From the NCBI RefSeq assembly GCF_004920405.1, contig NZ_RFLV01000002.1, forward strand, positions 496,001 to 560,000: 64,000 nt of DNA, written 5' to 3'. Source of the stretch: Pseudomonas leptonychotis (GTDB lineage Bacteria; Pseudomonadota; Gammaproteobacteria; Pseudomonadales; Pseudomonadaceae). Made by a program: the position numbers and the translations under genes. The notes under the pieces were generated by a model. The model was not told the origin of the DNA and ran no database searches. It worked only from the letters and a program-made list of their open reading frames with translations. Shown one piece after another: positions 9,068 to 17,919 of the stretch (positions are counted from its first letter, which is position 1; every line of letters starts with the position of its first letter).

Positions 9068-10312
9068 GTGAGCAAAAGAGTCGTCAAGACCTGCCTATCT
9101 CTTGCCCTTGTATCTGCCACCAGCCAAGGCTTTGCCAGTGGTTTCGCGATCAACGAACAAAGCGTCAGCAACATGGGAACCGCTTTCGCTGGCCGCTCCT
9201 CCTCTGCCGATGACGCCAGCACTGTTTTCGGCAACCCTGCTGGCATGTCGCGCATCAAACGCGAACAAATCAGCGGCGGCATATCACTGATCCACGCCAA
9301 AACCGACATCGACAACGCCAGCGGTTCAGCCTCCGGCAGCAATGACGGCGATATGGTGCCGTTTATCGGGGCGCCTATGGGCTATTACGTCAAGCCGCTG
9401 GACGATAGCTGGAGCGTGGGGCTAGGCCTTTATGTGCCATTCGGTTTGGTGACCGACTACGAGCGGAATTTTCAGGGGCGCTATCACGGCGACCGCAGTG
9501 AAGTGCAGGTGATTACCCTGCAGCCGACCGTGAGCTATAGGTTTAACGAGCAGTTGTCGATCGGCTTCGGCCCTACCATCAACCGCATCAATGGCGAGCT
9601 GACCTCGGCTGCCAACGACCCACTCACCGGCAATGATGGCAAGGTCGAAATCAAAGGTGATGACACAGCGCTTGGCTACAACCTCGGGGTGTTGTTTGAA
9701 GTTACCCCACAAACCCGCTTCGGCCTGACTTATCACTCCAAGGTGGATTACCGCCTGAAAGGCGATACCAAGATTTCCGGCCCCGGTTTCATTGCCACAT
9801 CAGCGGGCACCTACGACGCTTCACTGGAGCTGACTACGCCGGAGTCGGTGGATTTCTCGGTAACCCACGAACTGGATGCCGACTGGACTCTCTATGCTGG
9901 CAGCACCTGGACACGCTGGAGCCGCCTGGAAGAAATCCGCGTTGATAACAAAGGTGTTCAGGGTTTGCTCACAAGCCGAGCAAGCAGCATCAGCGAGCCG
10001 CAGAATTGGCACGACACCTGGGCACACGCCATAGGTGCCGCCTACAAGCTGAACCCGCAGTGGACCCTACGCGCCGGCATGGCCGTGGACCAGTCGCCGA
10101 CCAATAACACCGACCGTTCACCACGCATCCCAACAGGTGACCGCACCATCTTCAGTCTAGGCACGGCCTGGAGCCCGAATGCGGATGTAACCCTCGACCT
10201 GGCATACTCCTACCTGATGGAAGACGACACCCACATCGAGAAAGATGACTATCAATCCACGTATAAAAACAGCGCCCATGGCCTGGGTGCACAAATGACG
10301 TACCGCTTCTAA
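9068..10312 (+). CDS. FadL/OmpP1-family outer membrane transport protein
   Basis: 414-residue outer membrane beta-barrel that lets long-chain fatty acids or other hydrophobic compounds in. Signal peptide 1-23, then mature SGFAINEQSVSNMGTAFAGRSSSADDASTVFGNPAGMS, the FadL hatch region with its NPAG(M) motif. Alternating aromatic strands end in a terminal Phe (TYRF), the barrel assembly signal. GTG start behind AGGAG. It sits next to lipase genes, so uptake of released fatty acids is a sensible role. Confidence 0.88.
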   Translation: MSKRVVKTCLSLALVSATSQGFASGFAINEQSVSNMGTAFAGRSSSADDASTVFGNPAGMSRIKREQISGGISLIHAKTDIDNASGSASGSNDGDMVPFIGAPMGYYVKPLDDSWSVGLGLYVPFGLVTDYERNFQGRYHGDRSEVQVITLQPTVSYRFNEQLSIGFGPTINRINGELTSAANDPLTGNDGKVEIKGDDTALGYNLGVLFEVTPQTRFGLTYHSKVDYRLKGDTKISGPGFIATSAGTYDASLELTTPESVDFSVTHELDADWTLYAGSTWTRWSRLEEIRVDNKGVQGLLTSRASSISEPQNWHDTWAHAIGAAYKLNPQWTLRAGMAVDQSPTNNTDRSPRIPTGDRTIFSLGTAWSPNADVTLDLAYSYLMEDDTHIEKDDYQSTYKNSAHGLGAQMTYRF

Positions 10313-10450
10313 TTCAACCGGTGGTTTGGGTTACACTCGCGCGGCGCCTACAACAATAAAGAATTGTCTGGAACAATTTTAACGTCGCGCAGCGACCGCC
10401 CGCGGGTGGCCGCCATGGATGGCAGGCTCATACCGTCTGAGACAGCCCTT

Positions 10451-11068
10451 ATGACTGCACTGTGCACAGCCTTGCCCGAACAGCTCAGCCTGTTGTTGGT
10501 GGATGACCACCGTATCTTTCTCGATGGCCTTAGCCTGGCCCTCGCACCGCTCTGCGCCGACCTGCAGGTGCGCACCGCCGAATCGGCTGCCGCCGCTGAA
10601 GTCTGCCTGCAAAACGCCACGTTCGATCTGATTCTGCTTGATCTGCGCCTGCCCGACATGCCGGGCCTGGAGTTGCTGCAACGCTGGCAACAACAAGGCC
10701 GCATGACCCCCGTGGCAATCCTTAGCGCCAGCGATTCAAATTTGGATGCCCAAGCCGCGCTGGCGGCCGGCGCGCTGGGGTTTATCCCGAAAAGTGCCAA
10801 TAGCGATGAACTGCGCCAAGCGGTCACCCGCGTACTGCTGGGGGAAACCCTACCGGCACCGCAGACTGGCGATAAACCGCAACTCACCCCGCGGCAGATG
10901 GAAATTCTCCAGTTACTCGCCGAAGGCTTGCCGAACAAGTCCATCAGCAGACAATTGGGCGTGTCCGAAGACACGGTGAAAACCCATCTCAAATCACTGT
11001 TTCAGGAATTCTCAGTGCATACCCGCACGGCCTGCGTCAGTGCGGCGCGGCAACGGGGTTGGCTTTGA
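10451..11068 (+). CDS. LuxR-type two-component response regulator
   Basis: 205 residues from the ATG at 10451; an upstream ATG at 10416 is possible. The receiver domain (about 14-130) shows VDDHRIF (acidic pocket), LILLDLRLPDMPG (phospho-acceptor Asp) and FIPKSAN (Lys). The C-terminal LuxR helix-turn-helix runs LTPRQMEILQLLAEGLPNKSISRQLGVSEDTVKTHLKSLF. Its end overlaps, tail to tail, the end of the hybrid kinase by 32 bases, so the two probably form one signalling pair. It likely controls neighbouring lipid genes (inference). Confidence 0.88.
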   Translation: MTALCTALPEQLSLLLVDDHRIFLDGLSLALAPLCADLQVRTAESAAAAEVCLQNATFDLILLDLRLPDMPGLELLQRWQQQGRMTPVAILSASDSNLDAQAALAAGALGFIPKSANSDELRQAVTRVLLGETLPAPQTGDKPQLTPRQMEILQLLAEGLPNKSISRQLGVSEDTVKTHLKSLFQEFSVHTRTACVSAARQRGWL

Positions 11069-12815
11069 CCTGCACCGGCAGGAGCACCGCAAGAGCCTGA
11101 CGCAAACGGGCCGGCAACAGGGGCTTACCGAGCAAGGTGACATGGGCACGGGTGCAGCGCTCGTGCAAATCTGCGCTGACATCGGCAGTAATCAGCAATG
11201 CCGGAAGCATGCGCCCAGCCTCTTCACGCAAACGTTCGATGGCGCGCAACCCATCCTCGGTGGCCGCCAGGCGATAGTCGCTGATCAACACCTGTGGCTG
11301 GACCTGTGCAACATACTCAAGGGCCTGGGCAGGATCAGCACAGGCCCACACCTCACAGCCCCAACGCTGCAACAAACCGGTCAGGGCTTCACGCCCGGCC
11401 TCGTCGTCTTCCAGTAACAGCACCCGCCCGCTCAAGGCATTTACTGGTGCCGCAGGCGCTTGCCATTCCCCGGCTTCAGCCGGTGGCAATTGCAGAACAA
11501 ATCGTGCACCCGCCCCCAGGCTTGAGTGCAGTTGCAGGCCGTGCCCCATCAACTGAGCCAGTTGTTGCACGATGGCCAAACCAAGCCCCAGACCGCGCTC
11601 GGCATTGCGCCCAGGGTTATCCAACTGGCGGAACTCCTCGAAGACCTGGCCTTGTTCTTCTTCGCTCAAACCCTGGCCATCATCGCCAACCTCAAGCTGC
11701 ACCATGCCCTGCTCCATCCGAGCGCTTAGCCAAACATGCCGTGCCTGGGCATGGCGCAAGGCATTACTGAGCAAGTTGCGCAACACCCGCTCAAGCAACA
11801 GCGGATCACTGCGTACCCAGAGTTCCTCGCATTGCAGTTGTAATTCGACACCTTGAGCATCGGCCTCAGCGCGACTTTCACCCGTCAGGCGTGCCAGTAA
11901 AGGGCGCAAAGCGAACACTTCTGGCTTGACCTGAACCCCCCCAGGTAACGTCATACGGGTGTAATCGAACATGGATTGCAACAGCCGGCTAAGTTGCTCT
12001 ACGGCAACCGCCAAACGGCTGCTGATGCGATGCACACCGGGATCCTGGTTTTGCTCCAACAGGTGTTGTGCATACAGCCCCATGGCATTCAGAGGTTGGC
12101 GCAGGTCATGGCTGGCGGCCGCCAGCAAACGCAGCTTGCGCGCGTCATCTGCCTCAGCGCGTTGGCGCGCCAGGTCCAGCAAGCGCAGATTGAGCCAGGC
12201 TCCGCGCTGACCGTGCTCTTGCAGAAACGCACCCACGCTGCCAATCAGATTGGCGCAAAACAGAAACATTCCCTGGTAGCCCAACGCCGCACTTCCCCCG
12301 GTGGCTGCATAACCCAGCAGCAGGAACAGACCGCACAACCCCCATGAGGCCAGGCTTACGGCGCGGAACGACACCCCTAACAATACATAGCCAAACAGCA
12401 GGACCAGAAACAGCCCGTCATAGGGCATGGCAACGCCTTGGCTCCAGCACAGGTGGATGATCACGGCAACGCAGGCGCCGTTCAGTCCGTAAGCCATTAC
12501 ATACGCCAGCAGCGTACGTTGCGGCGGGCTTTGCGGACGGCGGCAATAGAAAAAGGCCAGCAGCGCGACGGCTATGCCAAACAAACGCACAGTCAGCAAG
12601 GTAAGACTGATAGCCGGATCGAGCAGCAACAGGTCGAGGGTGGTGTACACCAGCTGAAAGATTACTGCCGTGCTGATGATCAGCAGCAGTCGACGGCGAA
12701 TTCGCTGTACGCGGTGCTCAACAAACTCATCTTCCAGTACGTCGCTAAAGCGCATACCGCGATACCCACGGCGCTGTTGCGCCAACAGCAGAGCCTCCTC
12801 ACGCTCAAGGCTCAT
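11037..12815 (-). CDS. Hybrid sensor histidine kinase with receiver domain
   Basis: 592-residue inner-membrane sensor. The N-terminal part has about six membrane segments (residues 45-200) and no large periplasmic loop, so it probably senses a membrane or lipophilic signal. Then come HisKA (AASHDLRQPLNAMGLY, phospho-His about residue 236), HATPase (NLLSNALRHA, VGDDGQGLSEEE, GLGLGLAIVQ) and a C-terminal receiver (LLEDDEAG, VLISDYRL, LLGKPL). It starts 15 bases after the lipase foldase stop with GGAGG before the ATG, so it is likely the third gene of the lipase operon. Confidence 0.88.
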   Translation of the reverse strand: MSLEREEALLLAQQRRGYRGMRFSDVLEDEFVEHRVQRIRRRLLLIISTAVIFQLVYTTLDLLLLDPAISLTLLTVRLFGIAVALLAFFYCRRPQSPPQRTLLAYVMAYGLNGACVAVIIHLCWSQGVAMPYDGLFLVLLFGYVLLGVSFRAVSLASWGLCGLFLLLGYAATGGSAALGYQGMFLFCANLIGSVGAFLQEHGQRGAWLNLRLLDLARQRAEADDARKLRLLAAASHDLRQPLNAMGLYAQHLLEQNQDPGVHRISSRLAVAVEQLSRLLQSMFDYTRMTLPGGVQVKPEVFALRPLLARLTGESRAEADAQGVELQLQCEELWVRSDPLLLERVLRNLLSNALRHAQARHVWLSARMEQGMVQLEVGDDGQGLSEEEQGQVFEEFRQLDNPGRNAERGLGLGLAIVQQLAQLMGHGLQLHSSLGAGARFVLQLPPAEAGEWQAPAAPVNALSGRVLLLEDDEAGREALTGLLQRWGCEVWACADPAQALEYVAQVQPQVLISDYRLAATEDGLRAIERLREEAGRMLPALLITADVSADLHERCTRAHVTLLGKPLLPARLRQALAVLLPVQVKANPVAAPH

Positions 12816-12830
12816 CGCCAGCCTCCAGCG

Positions 12831-13901
12831 CTATAACTCGGAAGGCTGGCTGTCCTGTTCTTTGGCGGCAATGGCGTCATAGGTTTCCACCCGATGCTGA
12901 TCTTCAGCGCTGAATAAACGCTGGCGCAAACGTTGCTGCTCACGCTGCTGATCGGCAGTGCTGAGGCCATTGCCCTGCAAGCCGGCAAGTTCCTGCTGGT
13001 AAGTGGCATAACGTTGTTGCCAGGCGCGCTCGTTACGCTGCTCGCTGAGCAGACGTTCGACCGTGGGCGGATCATAGGTCAAGGCAAGGACCTGGCGCAC
13101 CTGCTCTTCGCTGGCCCCTTCCTGCCAGAGTTTCTCACTCTGTATGTTGAGCGCCTGCGCTTGAGCTTGACGCTCTTCACTGGCCCGCATGGCCTCGGGC
13201 AACTGAGCGCGCAAGCGTTCCTGAGCCAGGGCTTTACCTTGCTCACTGAGGTCGGCGCGGGCCATCAACGCTAGATTATCCAGGGTGTAACGGCCATAGG
13301 CCTCCTCAGCCCCGAACAAGGCTTCAGTTGCCGCATTGGAGAAATGCACTCGCCGTAACTGTGACAACTGCTCGAAAGCACGCTGCAGAACGATCAGCTG
13401 GCTTTGCGGGGTGCTCTGCTGAGCGGCGCTCAGTGGTTGCTGCAGTAACGCCAGGCTGGCGCGCTTGTAGTCCATGTAGTCGCCCAGCAAACCAATGAAC
13501 TGGCCCAATGCTGGCTCCGGCAACCGCCCGCGAGCATCGACCAGCATGGCCTCAACCGAGGCTTCCAGCCCAGCCTGATCGGCAGCGCTGAGGAAATAAT
13601 CCAGATAATCACGCAAGGCCAGGTTCAGTTGCAGATTGCCCGCACTGTCCGCCTTGAGGTCACCATCGACTTCGGTGCCTTGTAAGCCCGGCAGGCTCAC
13701 AGGTTCATTGATAGTTGTTTGGTTGGGTTTTATGGCGTGCAGCAGAGGGCTGGGGGCAGCAGAGACAGCCGGCGCGATGGCACCCGGCGCAACCGCTACG
13801 ACGGGTAAGGCAGCGGCGGGCCATTGCCAATAAAGCGTAAGGCCGACAACGCTGCCGGCCAGTACTAAAAGAGGAACAGTGGTGCGCAACGACAGAGCCA
13901 T
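12831..13901 (-). CDS. lifO: Lipase-specific foldase (steric chaperone)
   Basis: 356-residue membrane-anchored foldase that gives the cognate lipase its active fold in the periplasm before type II secretion. N-terminal anchor LLVLAGSVVGLTLYW (residues 11-25), an Ala/Pro-rich linker, then SLPGLQGTEVDG and the family motif at 97-106 reading RDYLDYFLSA; the consensus has Phe where Leu100 stands. The rest is helical and Gln/Arg/Leu rich, as expected. GGAGGT precedes the ATG. It follows the lipase gene after a 48-base spacer with a hairpin. Confidence 0.9.
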   Translation of the reverse strand: MALSLRTTVPLLVLAGSVVGLTLYWQWPAAALPVVAVAPGAIAPAVSAAPSPLLHAIKPNQTTINEPVSLPGLQGTEVDGDLKADSAGNLQLNLALRDYLDYFLSAADQAGLEASVEAMLVDARGRLPEPALGQFIGLLGDYMDYKRASLALLQQPLSAAQQSTPQSQLIVLQRAFEQLSQLRRVHFSNAATEALFGAEEAYGRYTLDNLALMARADLSEQGKALAQERLRAQLPEAMRASEERQAQAQALNIQSEKLWQEGASEEQVRQVLALTYDPPTVERLLSEQRNERAWQQRYATYQQELAGLQGNGLSTADQQREQQRLRQRLFSAEDQHRVETYDAIAAKEQDSQPSEL

Positions 13902-13915
13902 ATGACCTCCAGAAT

Positions 13916-13938
13916 GCGGGCTGCATTACGCAGCCCGC
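13916..13938 (-). other. Intercistronic hairpin between lipase and foldase
   Basis: Perfect nine-base stem GCGGGCTGC / GCAGCCCGC with a five-base loop and no T run. It may stabilise or attenuate the transcript so that lipase is made in excess over its foldase. Confidence 0.6.
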
Positions 13939-13949
13939 CGGTGTGACGG

Positions 13950-14879
13950 TCAGACGCCTTTGTTTTTCAGGCGATTGGCATGCTGGCGGTACAGGGATAC
14001 AGGCTCGGTCCAGCCACGAATACCGAACAGATGGTTGATCGCATCCACATGGTTCATGTTGTAGCTGTCACCGATAACCTGACCCAGGTAGGTGGAGCAA
14101 ACACCCACCAGGCCGTCATTTTTCTCGCTGCCAAAGGCCAGCCCGGTGATTGCCAGGAACGGATCGACCGCATCGAAGACGTTGGTGTAAGACGCGTTAC
14201 CCGTCCAGGAAAAATAACGAATATTGTGCCCGCGCACGTTGTGCACTTCGGTGGACTTGGCGCAATAGCTGCTGTTGTTCACACCCCACGGATGGCGGCT
14301 GTTCAGCGCCGCAGTGCCGGCGGTGGTCAGGGTTTTCAGTGCGGCCAGACCATTTTGCGGGTTGTTGTTGCCCGACAGCAGGTTGATCACTCCACCAATA
14401 GCATTGGCCAGACCGTTAGCACCGCCTTCGATGGCGCTGTTTGGCGGGATCACACCGCGCAACACGTCGGCGACTTTCGAACCTTTGTTGACGCCGTTAA
14501 TCGAGGTGACCGAGGCCACCAGATCAGGTCGCAAAGACGCAGCAACTCGCGAGGTTGGCGAACCCTGGCTGTGGCCGATCAGATTGACTTTGCCGCCATT
14601 GGCGCCGGCCCACGGCACAATCTGCTGCGCCAATGCGGCGCCGCGCTGCTCGCTGTCATTGAGCGCCGAAACGCTGGCCACATAAACCTTGGCGCCATCG
14701 CGCTCGAGGTTCCAGGGAATGGTATGGAAGTAGTTGATCAGACCGCCGATGGTGTCAAAGCCGGTCACCCCGTGCACCAGCACGATCGGGTATTTGGTCT
14801 GGGTGTATCCAGCGGCTTGGGCCTCGACCGCGCCGACCAGAGCAGCGGCAGCTAGAGCAGTAGTAATAACGCGACGCAT
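13950..14879 (-). CDS. lip: Secreted triacylglycerol lipase, bacterial family I
   Basis: 309-residue secreted lipase. Signal peptide 1-23, then YTQTKYPIVLVHGVTGFD with the oxyanion region. The catalytic triad is Ser104 in GHSQG, Asp255 in NDGLVG and His277 in MNHVD. Cys206 and Cys261 can form the single disulfide. The C-terminus SLYRQHANRLKNKGV matches Pseudomonas lipases. GHSQG is more like family I.2 than the GHSHG of P. aeruginosa LipA. Start chosen at 14879 with AAGGAGG upstream. Foldase and sensor kinase follow. Confidence 0.93.
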   Translation of the reverse strand: MRRVITTALAAAALVGAVEAQAAGYTQTKYPIVLVHGVTGFDTIGGLINYFHTIPWNLERDGAKVYVASVSALNDSEQRGAALAQQIVPWAGANGGKVNLIGHSQGSPTSRVAASLRPDLVASVTSINGVNKGSKVADVLRGVIPPNSAIEGGANGLANAIGGVINLLSGNNNPQNGLAALKTLTTAGTAALNSRHPWGVNNSSYCAKSTEVHNVRGHNIRYFSWTGNASYTNVFDAVDPFLAITGLAFGSEKNDGLVGVCSTYLGQVIGDSYNMNHVDAINHLFGIRGWTEPVSLYRQHANRLKNKGV

Positions 14880-14896
14880 GGGTGCCTCCTTATTTT

Positions 14897-14944
14897 TCTT
14901 GTTGGCACGCCGGGAAAACTGCGTCCGGCGTACCCACAACTTTA
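14897..14944 (-). promoter_or_regulatory. Lipase leader stem-loop
   Basis: The stem ACGCCGG / CCGGCGT, extended by GG/CC and TTG/CAA pairs, lies just upstream of the lipase ribosome binding site on the minus strand. It may control mRNA stability or translation. No sigma-54 site could be placed on this strand. Confidence 0.45.
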
Positions 14945-15038
14945 AGGAGGTCCTGAGGGGTGGGCTATCGCCCAGATGGGTGAGGCAGTTGAACGTACTC
15001 GCGTCCTGTGCGCGTCGCGTTAAACGCTAGTAAAAATG

Positions 15039-15590
15039 CTAACGCTGCGAAGCAATCGCCCGCTCGACAGCAGCTAGCAATGCAGGATCATCCGGGGTGG
15101 TACTGCTGGGGAAACTGGCCACGACCTTACCCTGGGCATCGATCACATACTTGGAGAAATTCCAACGCGGCGTCTGACTCTGCGCGGCCAGTTCCTTAAA
15201 CAGTGGCACCGCATCATGCCCCGTAACGCTTTGGGTTTCGCTCATGACAAAGGTCACGCCGTAATTGACGTAGCAGACCTTGGCCGTCTCTTCGTTGCTG
15301 TCGGCTTCCTGACGAAAATCATCCGACGGCACACCCAGCACCTGCAAACCTTGATCCTTGTAACGTTGATAAAGCGCCTCGAGACCTTTGAATTGTGGGG
15401 TGAAGCCACAGAAGCTCGCGGTATTGACCACCACCAGCGGCTTGCCGGCGAACGCCGCACACAGGTCGATACGTTCCTCGCTGCGCAGCTTCTGCAACTC
15501 ACCCTGCAGCAACGCCGGGCATTCAGCAGCCTGCGCTTGCGCAACACAGGCGCTTAGCAGGACGACTAGCAGGCGCAAGAAACGCCACAT
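15039..15590 (-). CDS. Glutathione-peroxidase-family protein, exported
   Basis: 183 residues from the ATG at 15590 (AAGG eight bases upstream). Signal peptide [17 protein letters not shown] puts it in the periplasm. The thioredoxin-fold peroxidase core has [19 protein letters not shown] with Cys in place of selenocysteine, and [15 protein letters not shown] supplies the Trp-Asn pair of the active site. It would reduce hydroperoxides, more likely with thioredoxin-like donors than glutathione (family knowledge). It lies downstream of the MFS gene and the 41-residue ORF on the same strand. Confidence 0.85.
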   Translation of the reverse strand: MWRFLRLLVVLLSACVAQAQAAECPALLQGELQKLRSEERIDLCAAFAGKPLVVVNTASFCGFTPQFKGLEALYQRYKDQGLQVLGVPSDDFRQEADSNEETAKVCYVNYGVTFVMSETQSVTGHDAVPLFKELAAQSQTPRWNFSKYVIDAQGKVVASFPSSTTPDDPALLAAVERAIASQR

Positions 15591-15630
15591 ACGCATCACC
15601 TTAAATAAACGCACATACAGCGTAGCTGCC

Positions 15631-15756
15631 TCAACACACACCCAAACCCAGCTGTAGAAAGGCCAGGCCACTTTGCAGCCAGCCCCACCAGGCGAGGCCC
15701 AAGGCCAACATGCCGCCCATCACCAGCGCGGTACTCCAGCCATAGTCGGTATTCAT
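15631..15756 (-). CDS. 41-residue membrane miniprotein, coupled to MFS gene
   Basis: A short frame starting [15 protein letters not shown] and ending GLGVC, with one hydrophobic segment of about 25 residues rich in Leu, Gly and Trp. Its ATG overlaps the TGA of the MFS gene (ATGA, 15753-15756) and AGGAGG sits seven bases upstream, a strong sign of coupled translation. I do not recognise it. It could be a regulatory subunit of the transporter or an unrelated small membrane protein. Confidence 0.6.
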   Translation of the reverse strand: MNTDYGWSTALVMGGMLALGLAWWGWLQSGLAFLQLGLGVC

Positions 15757-16958
15757 GCATTCGCCTCCTGTTGTAAGCGCGCCACAGGCAGCTCGCGTAC
15801 TGGCCAATTCAACGCGGCAGCCAGCAAGCTGAGCAGCACGGCAAGCTGCCAGACCAGATCATAACTGCCGGTATGGTCATACAGGTAGCCGCCCATCCAG
15901 CCGCCGAGAAAAGCGCCTAGTTGGTGGAACAGAAACACAATGCCGCCGAGCATCGATAAATTGCGCACACCGAACATCGTCGCCACCGTGCCATTGGTCA
16001 GCGGCACCGTCGACAGCCACAACAGGCCCATGGCCACGCCAAAGGCGTAAGCGCTCCATACCGTCAACGGGGTCATAATGAACGCCATAATGACCACTGC
16101 GCGGGCCAGATACAGGGCACTAAGCAGGCGCGGCTTGGACATGCGTCCGCCCAACCAGCCGGCGATATAAGTGCCGAAGATATTGAACAGGCCAACCAAG
16201 GCCAACACCGTGGTACCCACCAGTGCAGGTAGATGCTGGTCAACCAGATAAGCCGGCAGGTGCACGCCAATAAACACCACCTGAAAGCCACAAACGAAAA
16301 AGCCCAATCCCAACAGCCAGAAACCCGAGTGGCTGCAAGCTTCGCGCAAGGCTTCGCTCAGGGTCTGCTCCTGACCGGTGAGCGGTAAGGGTGTGTCTTT
16401 AAGCATCGCCGCTAACGGTATGATCAGCGCCACCAGCAGGCCCAGCGCCATCAGCGCCACCGACCAACCGAGCCAGCTAAGCAGCCCCAGGGTGCCAGGC
16501 AACATGGCGAACTGGCCGAAGGAACCCGCTGCTGCCGCGATGCCCATGGCCATGCTGCGTTTTTCCATCGGCACAGCGCGCCCCACAGCACCGAGGATCA
16601 CCGAGAACGAGGTGCCGGACAAACCGATGCCGATCAGCAGCCCAGCACTCAACGACAGACTCAGGGGCGAATCGGCCAGGCCCATGCAGCCCAAGCCAAT
16701 GGCATACAAAACCCCGCCGACAATCACCGTACGTTTGGCACCGAAACGGTCAGCCAGAGCACCGGTAAAGGGTTGAGTCAGGCCCCAGATCAGATTCTGC
16801 AGGGCAATAGCGAAGGCAAAAACCTCGCGGCCCCAGCCAAATTCGGCACTCATTGGCGGCAGGAACAGGCCAAAACCATGGCGAATTCCCAGCGACAGCG
16901 CCAGAACCAGGGATGCACCCAGCAATACCCAACCACTGGTGCGCCATACTGAAGTCAT
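15753..16958 (-). CDS. MFS transporter
   Basis: 401-residue major facilitator with about twelve membrane segments and the loop 2-3 motif GALADRFGAKRTVIVGG. The second half repeats a similar motif, GWLGGRMSKPRLL. The fold and length resemble the oxalate/formate-antiporter-like or cyanate-permease-like MFS groups; substrate unknown. It lies between the cobalamin operon and the peroxidase gene; I recall an MFS gene at the same place in P. aeruginosa. A small membrane ORF is coupled to its stop. Confidence 0.85.
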   Translation of the reverse strand: MTSVWRTSGWVLLGASLVLALSLGIRHGFGLFLPPMSAEFGWGREVFAFAIALQNLIWGLTQPFTGALADRFGAKRTVIVGGVLYAIGLGCMGLADSPLSLSLSAGLLIGIGLSGTSFSVILGAVGRAVPMEKRSMAMGIAAAAGSFGQFAMLPGTLGLLSWLGWSVALMALGLLVALIIPLAAMLKDTPLPLTGQEQTLSEALREACSHSGFWLLGLGFFVCGFQVVFIGVHLPAYLVDQHLPALVGTTVLALVGLFNIFGTYIAGWLGGRMSKPRLLSALYLARAVVIMAFIMTPLTVWSAYAFGVAMGLLWLSTVPLTNGTVATMFGVRNLSMLGGIVFLFHQLGAFLGGWMGGYLYDHTGSYDLVWQLAVLLSLLAAALNWPVRELPVARLQQEANA

Positions 16959-17193
16959 ACGTTGTCCTTAAGGGTAACGGCCCGCTTAGCGAAAGATCGG
17001 CAAATAGAGCGCAGGTATATACCCCCACCCAATGAAGTGACAGCTACAGCTACCTGGCAATCCAGCACTACAGATTGCACCTTGAGCTGGGCGTGCGCGC
17101 AAGCCGACCTTCGGTTAATCAAACAACAACAGTTGCACACTGGCCGCAGGGCTAGATACGCGGATACGTCATCTAGATACGTAGGAGTCGCGT

Positions 17194-17919
17194 TTAGCAG
17201 GCCAACGCAACCAGCACCGCACACTCGACTATTTCCAGCAGTGCTCCGGCGGTATCACCGGTGGCGCCACCCAGACGATTGAGCATCAACATGCGCAACC
17301 AGATAAACACCCCGCCGGCTACCAGCAAGGCGAGCAGCGCCGGCCAGCCAAACAGCAGCATTAGCCCGACATGCACGGCCAGCAGCCAAGGCAGCTGCTG
17401 GCGCGGCAGATGTTTGGCCAGCGCCTGGCCCAAACCGCCCTGACGCACATAGAGCGTGGTGAGGAACAGCAAGGGCAAAACGCCTCGACCAATCCAGGGC
17501 AGCAACACCAGCAACGCCCCTGCGCCGTTTTCCAGCAGGCTGACCAGCGCAGCAAACTTGAGCAGCAGCAGCAACATCAGCACCACCACCGCAATCGGCC
17601 CGCTGCGTGGGTCTTTCATGATTTCCAGGGTGCGCTCGCGGTCACCGTAACCGCCGACCCAGGCGTCGGCGCTATCGGCCAGGCCGTCTAGGTGCAAGCC
17701 GCCGCTAACGCCGACCCAGACCGTCAACAACAGCGCCGCCTGCAGCATTAGCGAGAGACCGCCAAGTAACTGTTGCAGCGCAAACAACAGCAGTCCGATC
17801 AGCAAGCCCACCAGCGGGTACCACAGCAGCGAGCGACCGATCTGCTGTGGCGACGGCATCCCGACCAGCCGCACCGGCAAGCGGGTGAGAAATTGCAGCG
17901 CAATCCACCAAGGCGTCAT
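17194..17919 (-). CDS. cobS: Adenosylcobinamide-GDP ribazoletransferase (cobalamin synthase)
   Basis: 241-residue integral membrane enzyme (called cobV in Pseudomonas) joining adenosylcobinamide-GDP and alpha-ribazole in the last stage of B12 assembly. [16 protein letters not shown] at the start and GLHLDGLADSADAWVGGYGDRERTLEIMKDPRSG with its acidic residues are diagnostic; five or six membrane segments follow. Start at 17919 behind AGGAG, overlapping the cobC stop by four bases. It is the last gene of the operon. Confidence 0.95.
   Translation of the reverse strand: MTPWWIALQFLTRLPVRLVGMPSPQQIGRSLLWYPLVGLLIGLLLFALQQLLGGLSLMLQAALLLTVWVGVSGGLHLDGLADSADAWVGGYGDRERTLEIMKDPRSGPIAVVVLMLLLLLKFAALVSLLENGAGALLVLLPWIGRGVLPLLFLTTLYVRQGGLGQALAKHLPRQQLPWLLAVHVGLMLLFGWPALLALLVAGGVFIWLRMLMLNRLGGATGDTAGALLEIVECAVLVALAC

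Noticed and set aside
10364..10450. Longer response regulator start at 10364
   Set aside because: It would use TTG within an inverted repeat (AATTGT/ACAATT), and the added residues do not match the receiver fold.
13980..14855. 291-codon frame antisense to the lipase
   Set aside because: Shadow of the lipase in a G+C-rich gene; the minus strand has signal peptide, triad and a strong binding site.
14900..14916. TGGCAC as a sigma-54 promoter for the lipase
   Set aside because: It lies on the plus strand, opposite to the lipase, and no GC-containing -12 element follows at the right distance.
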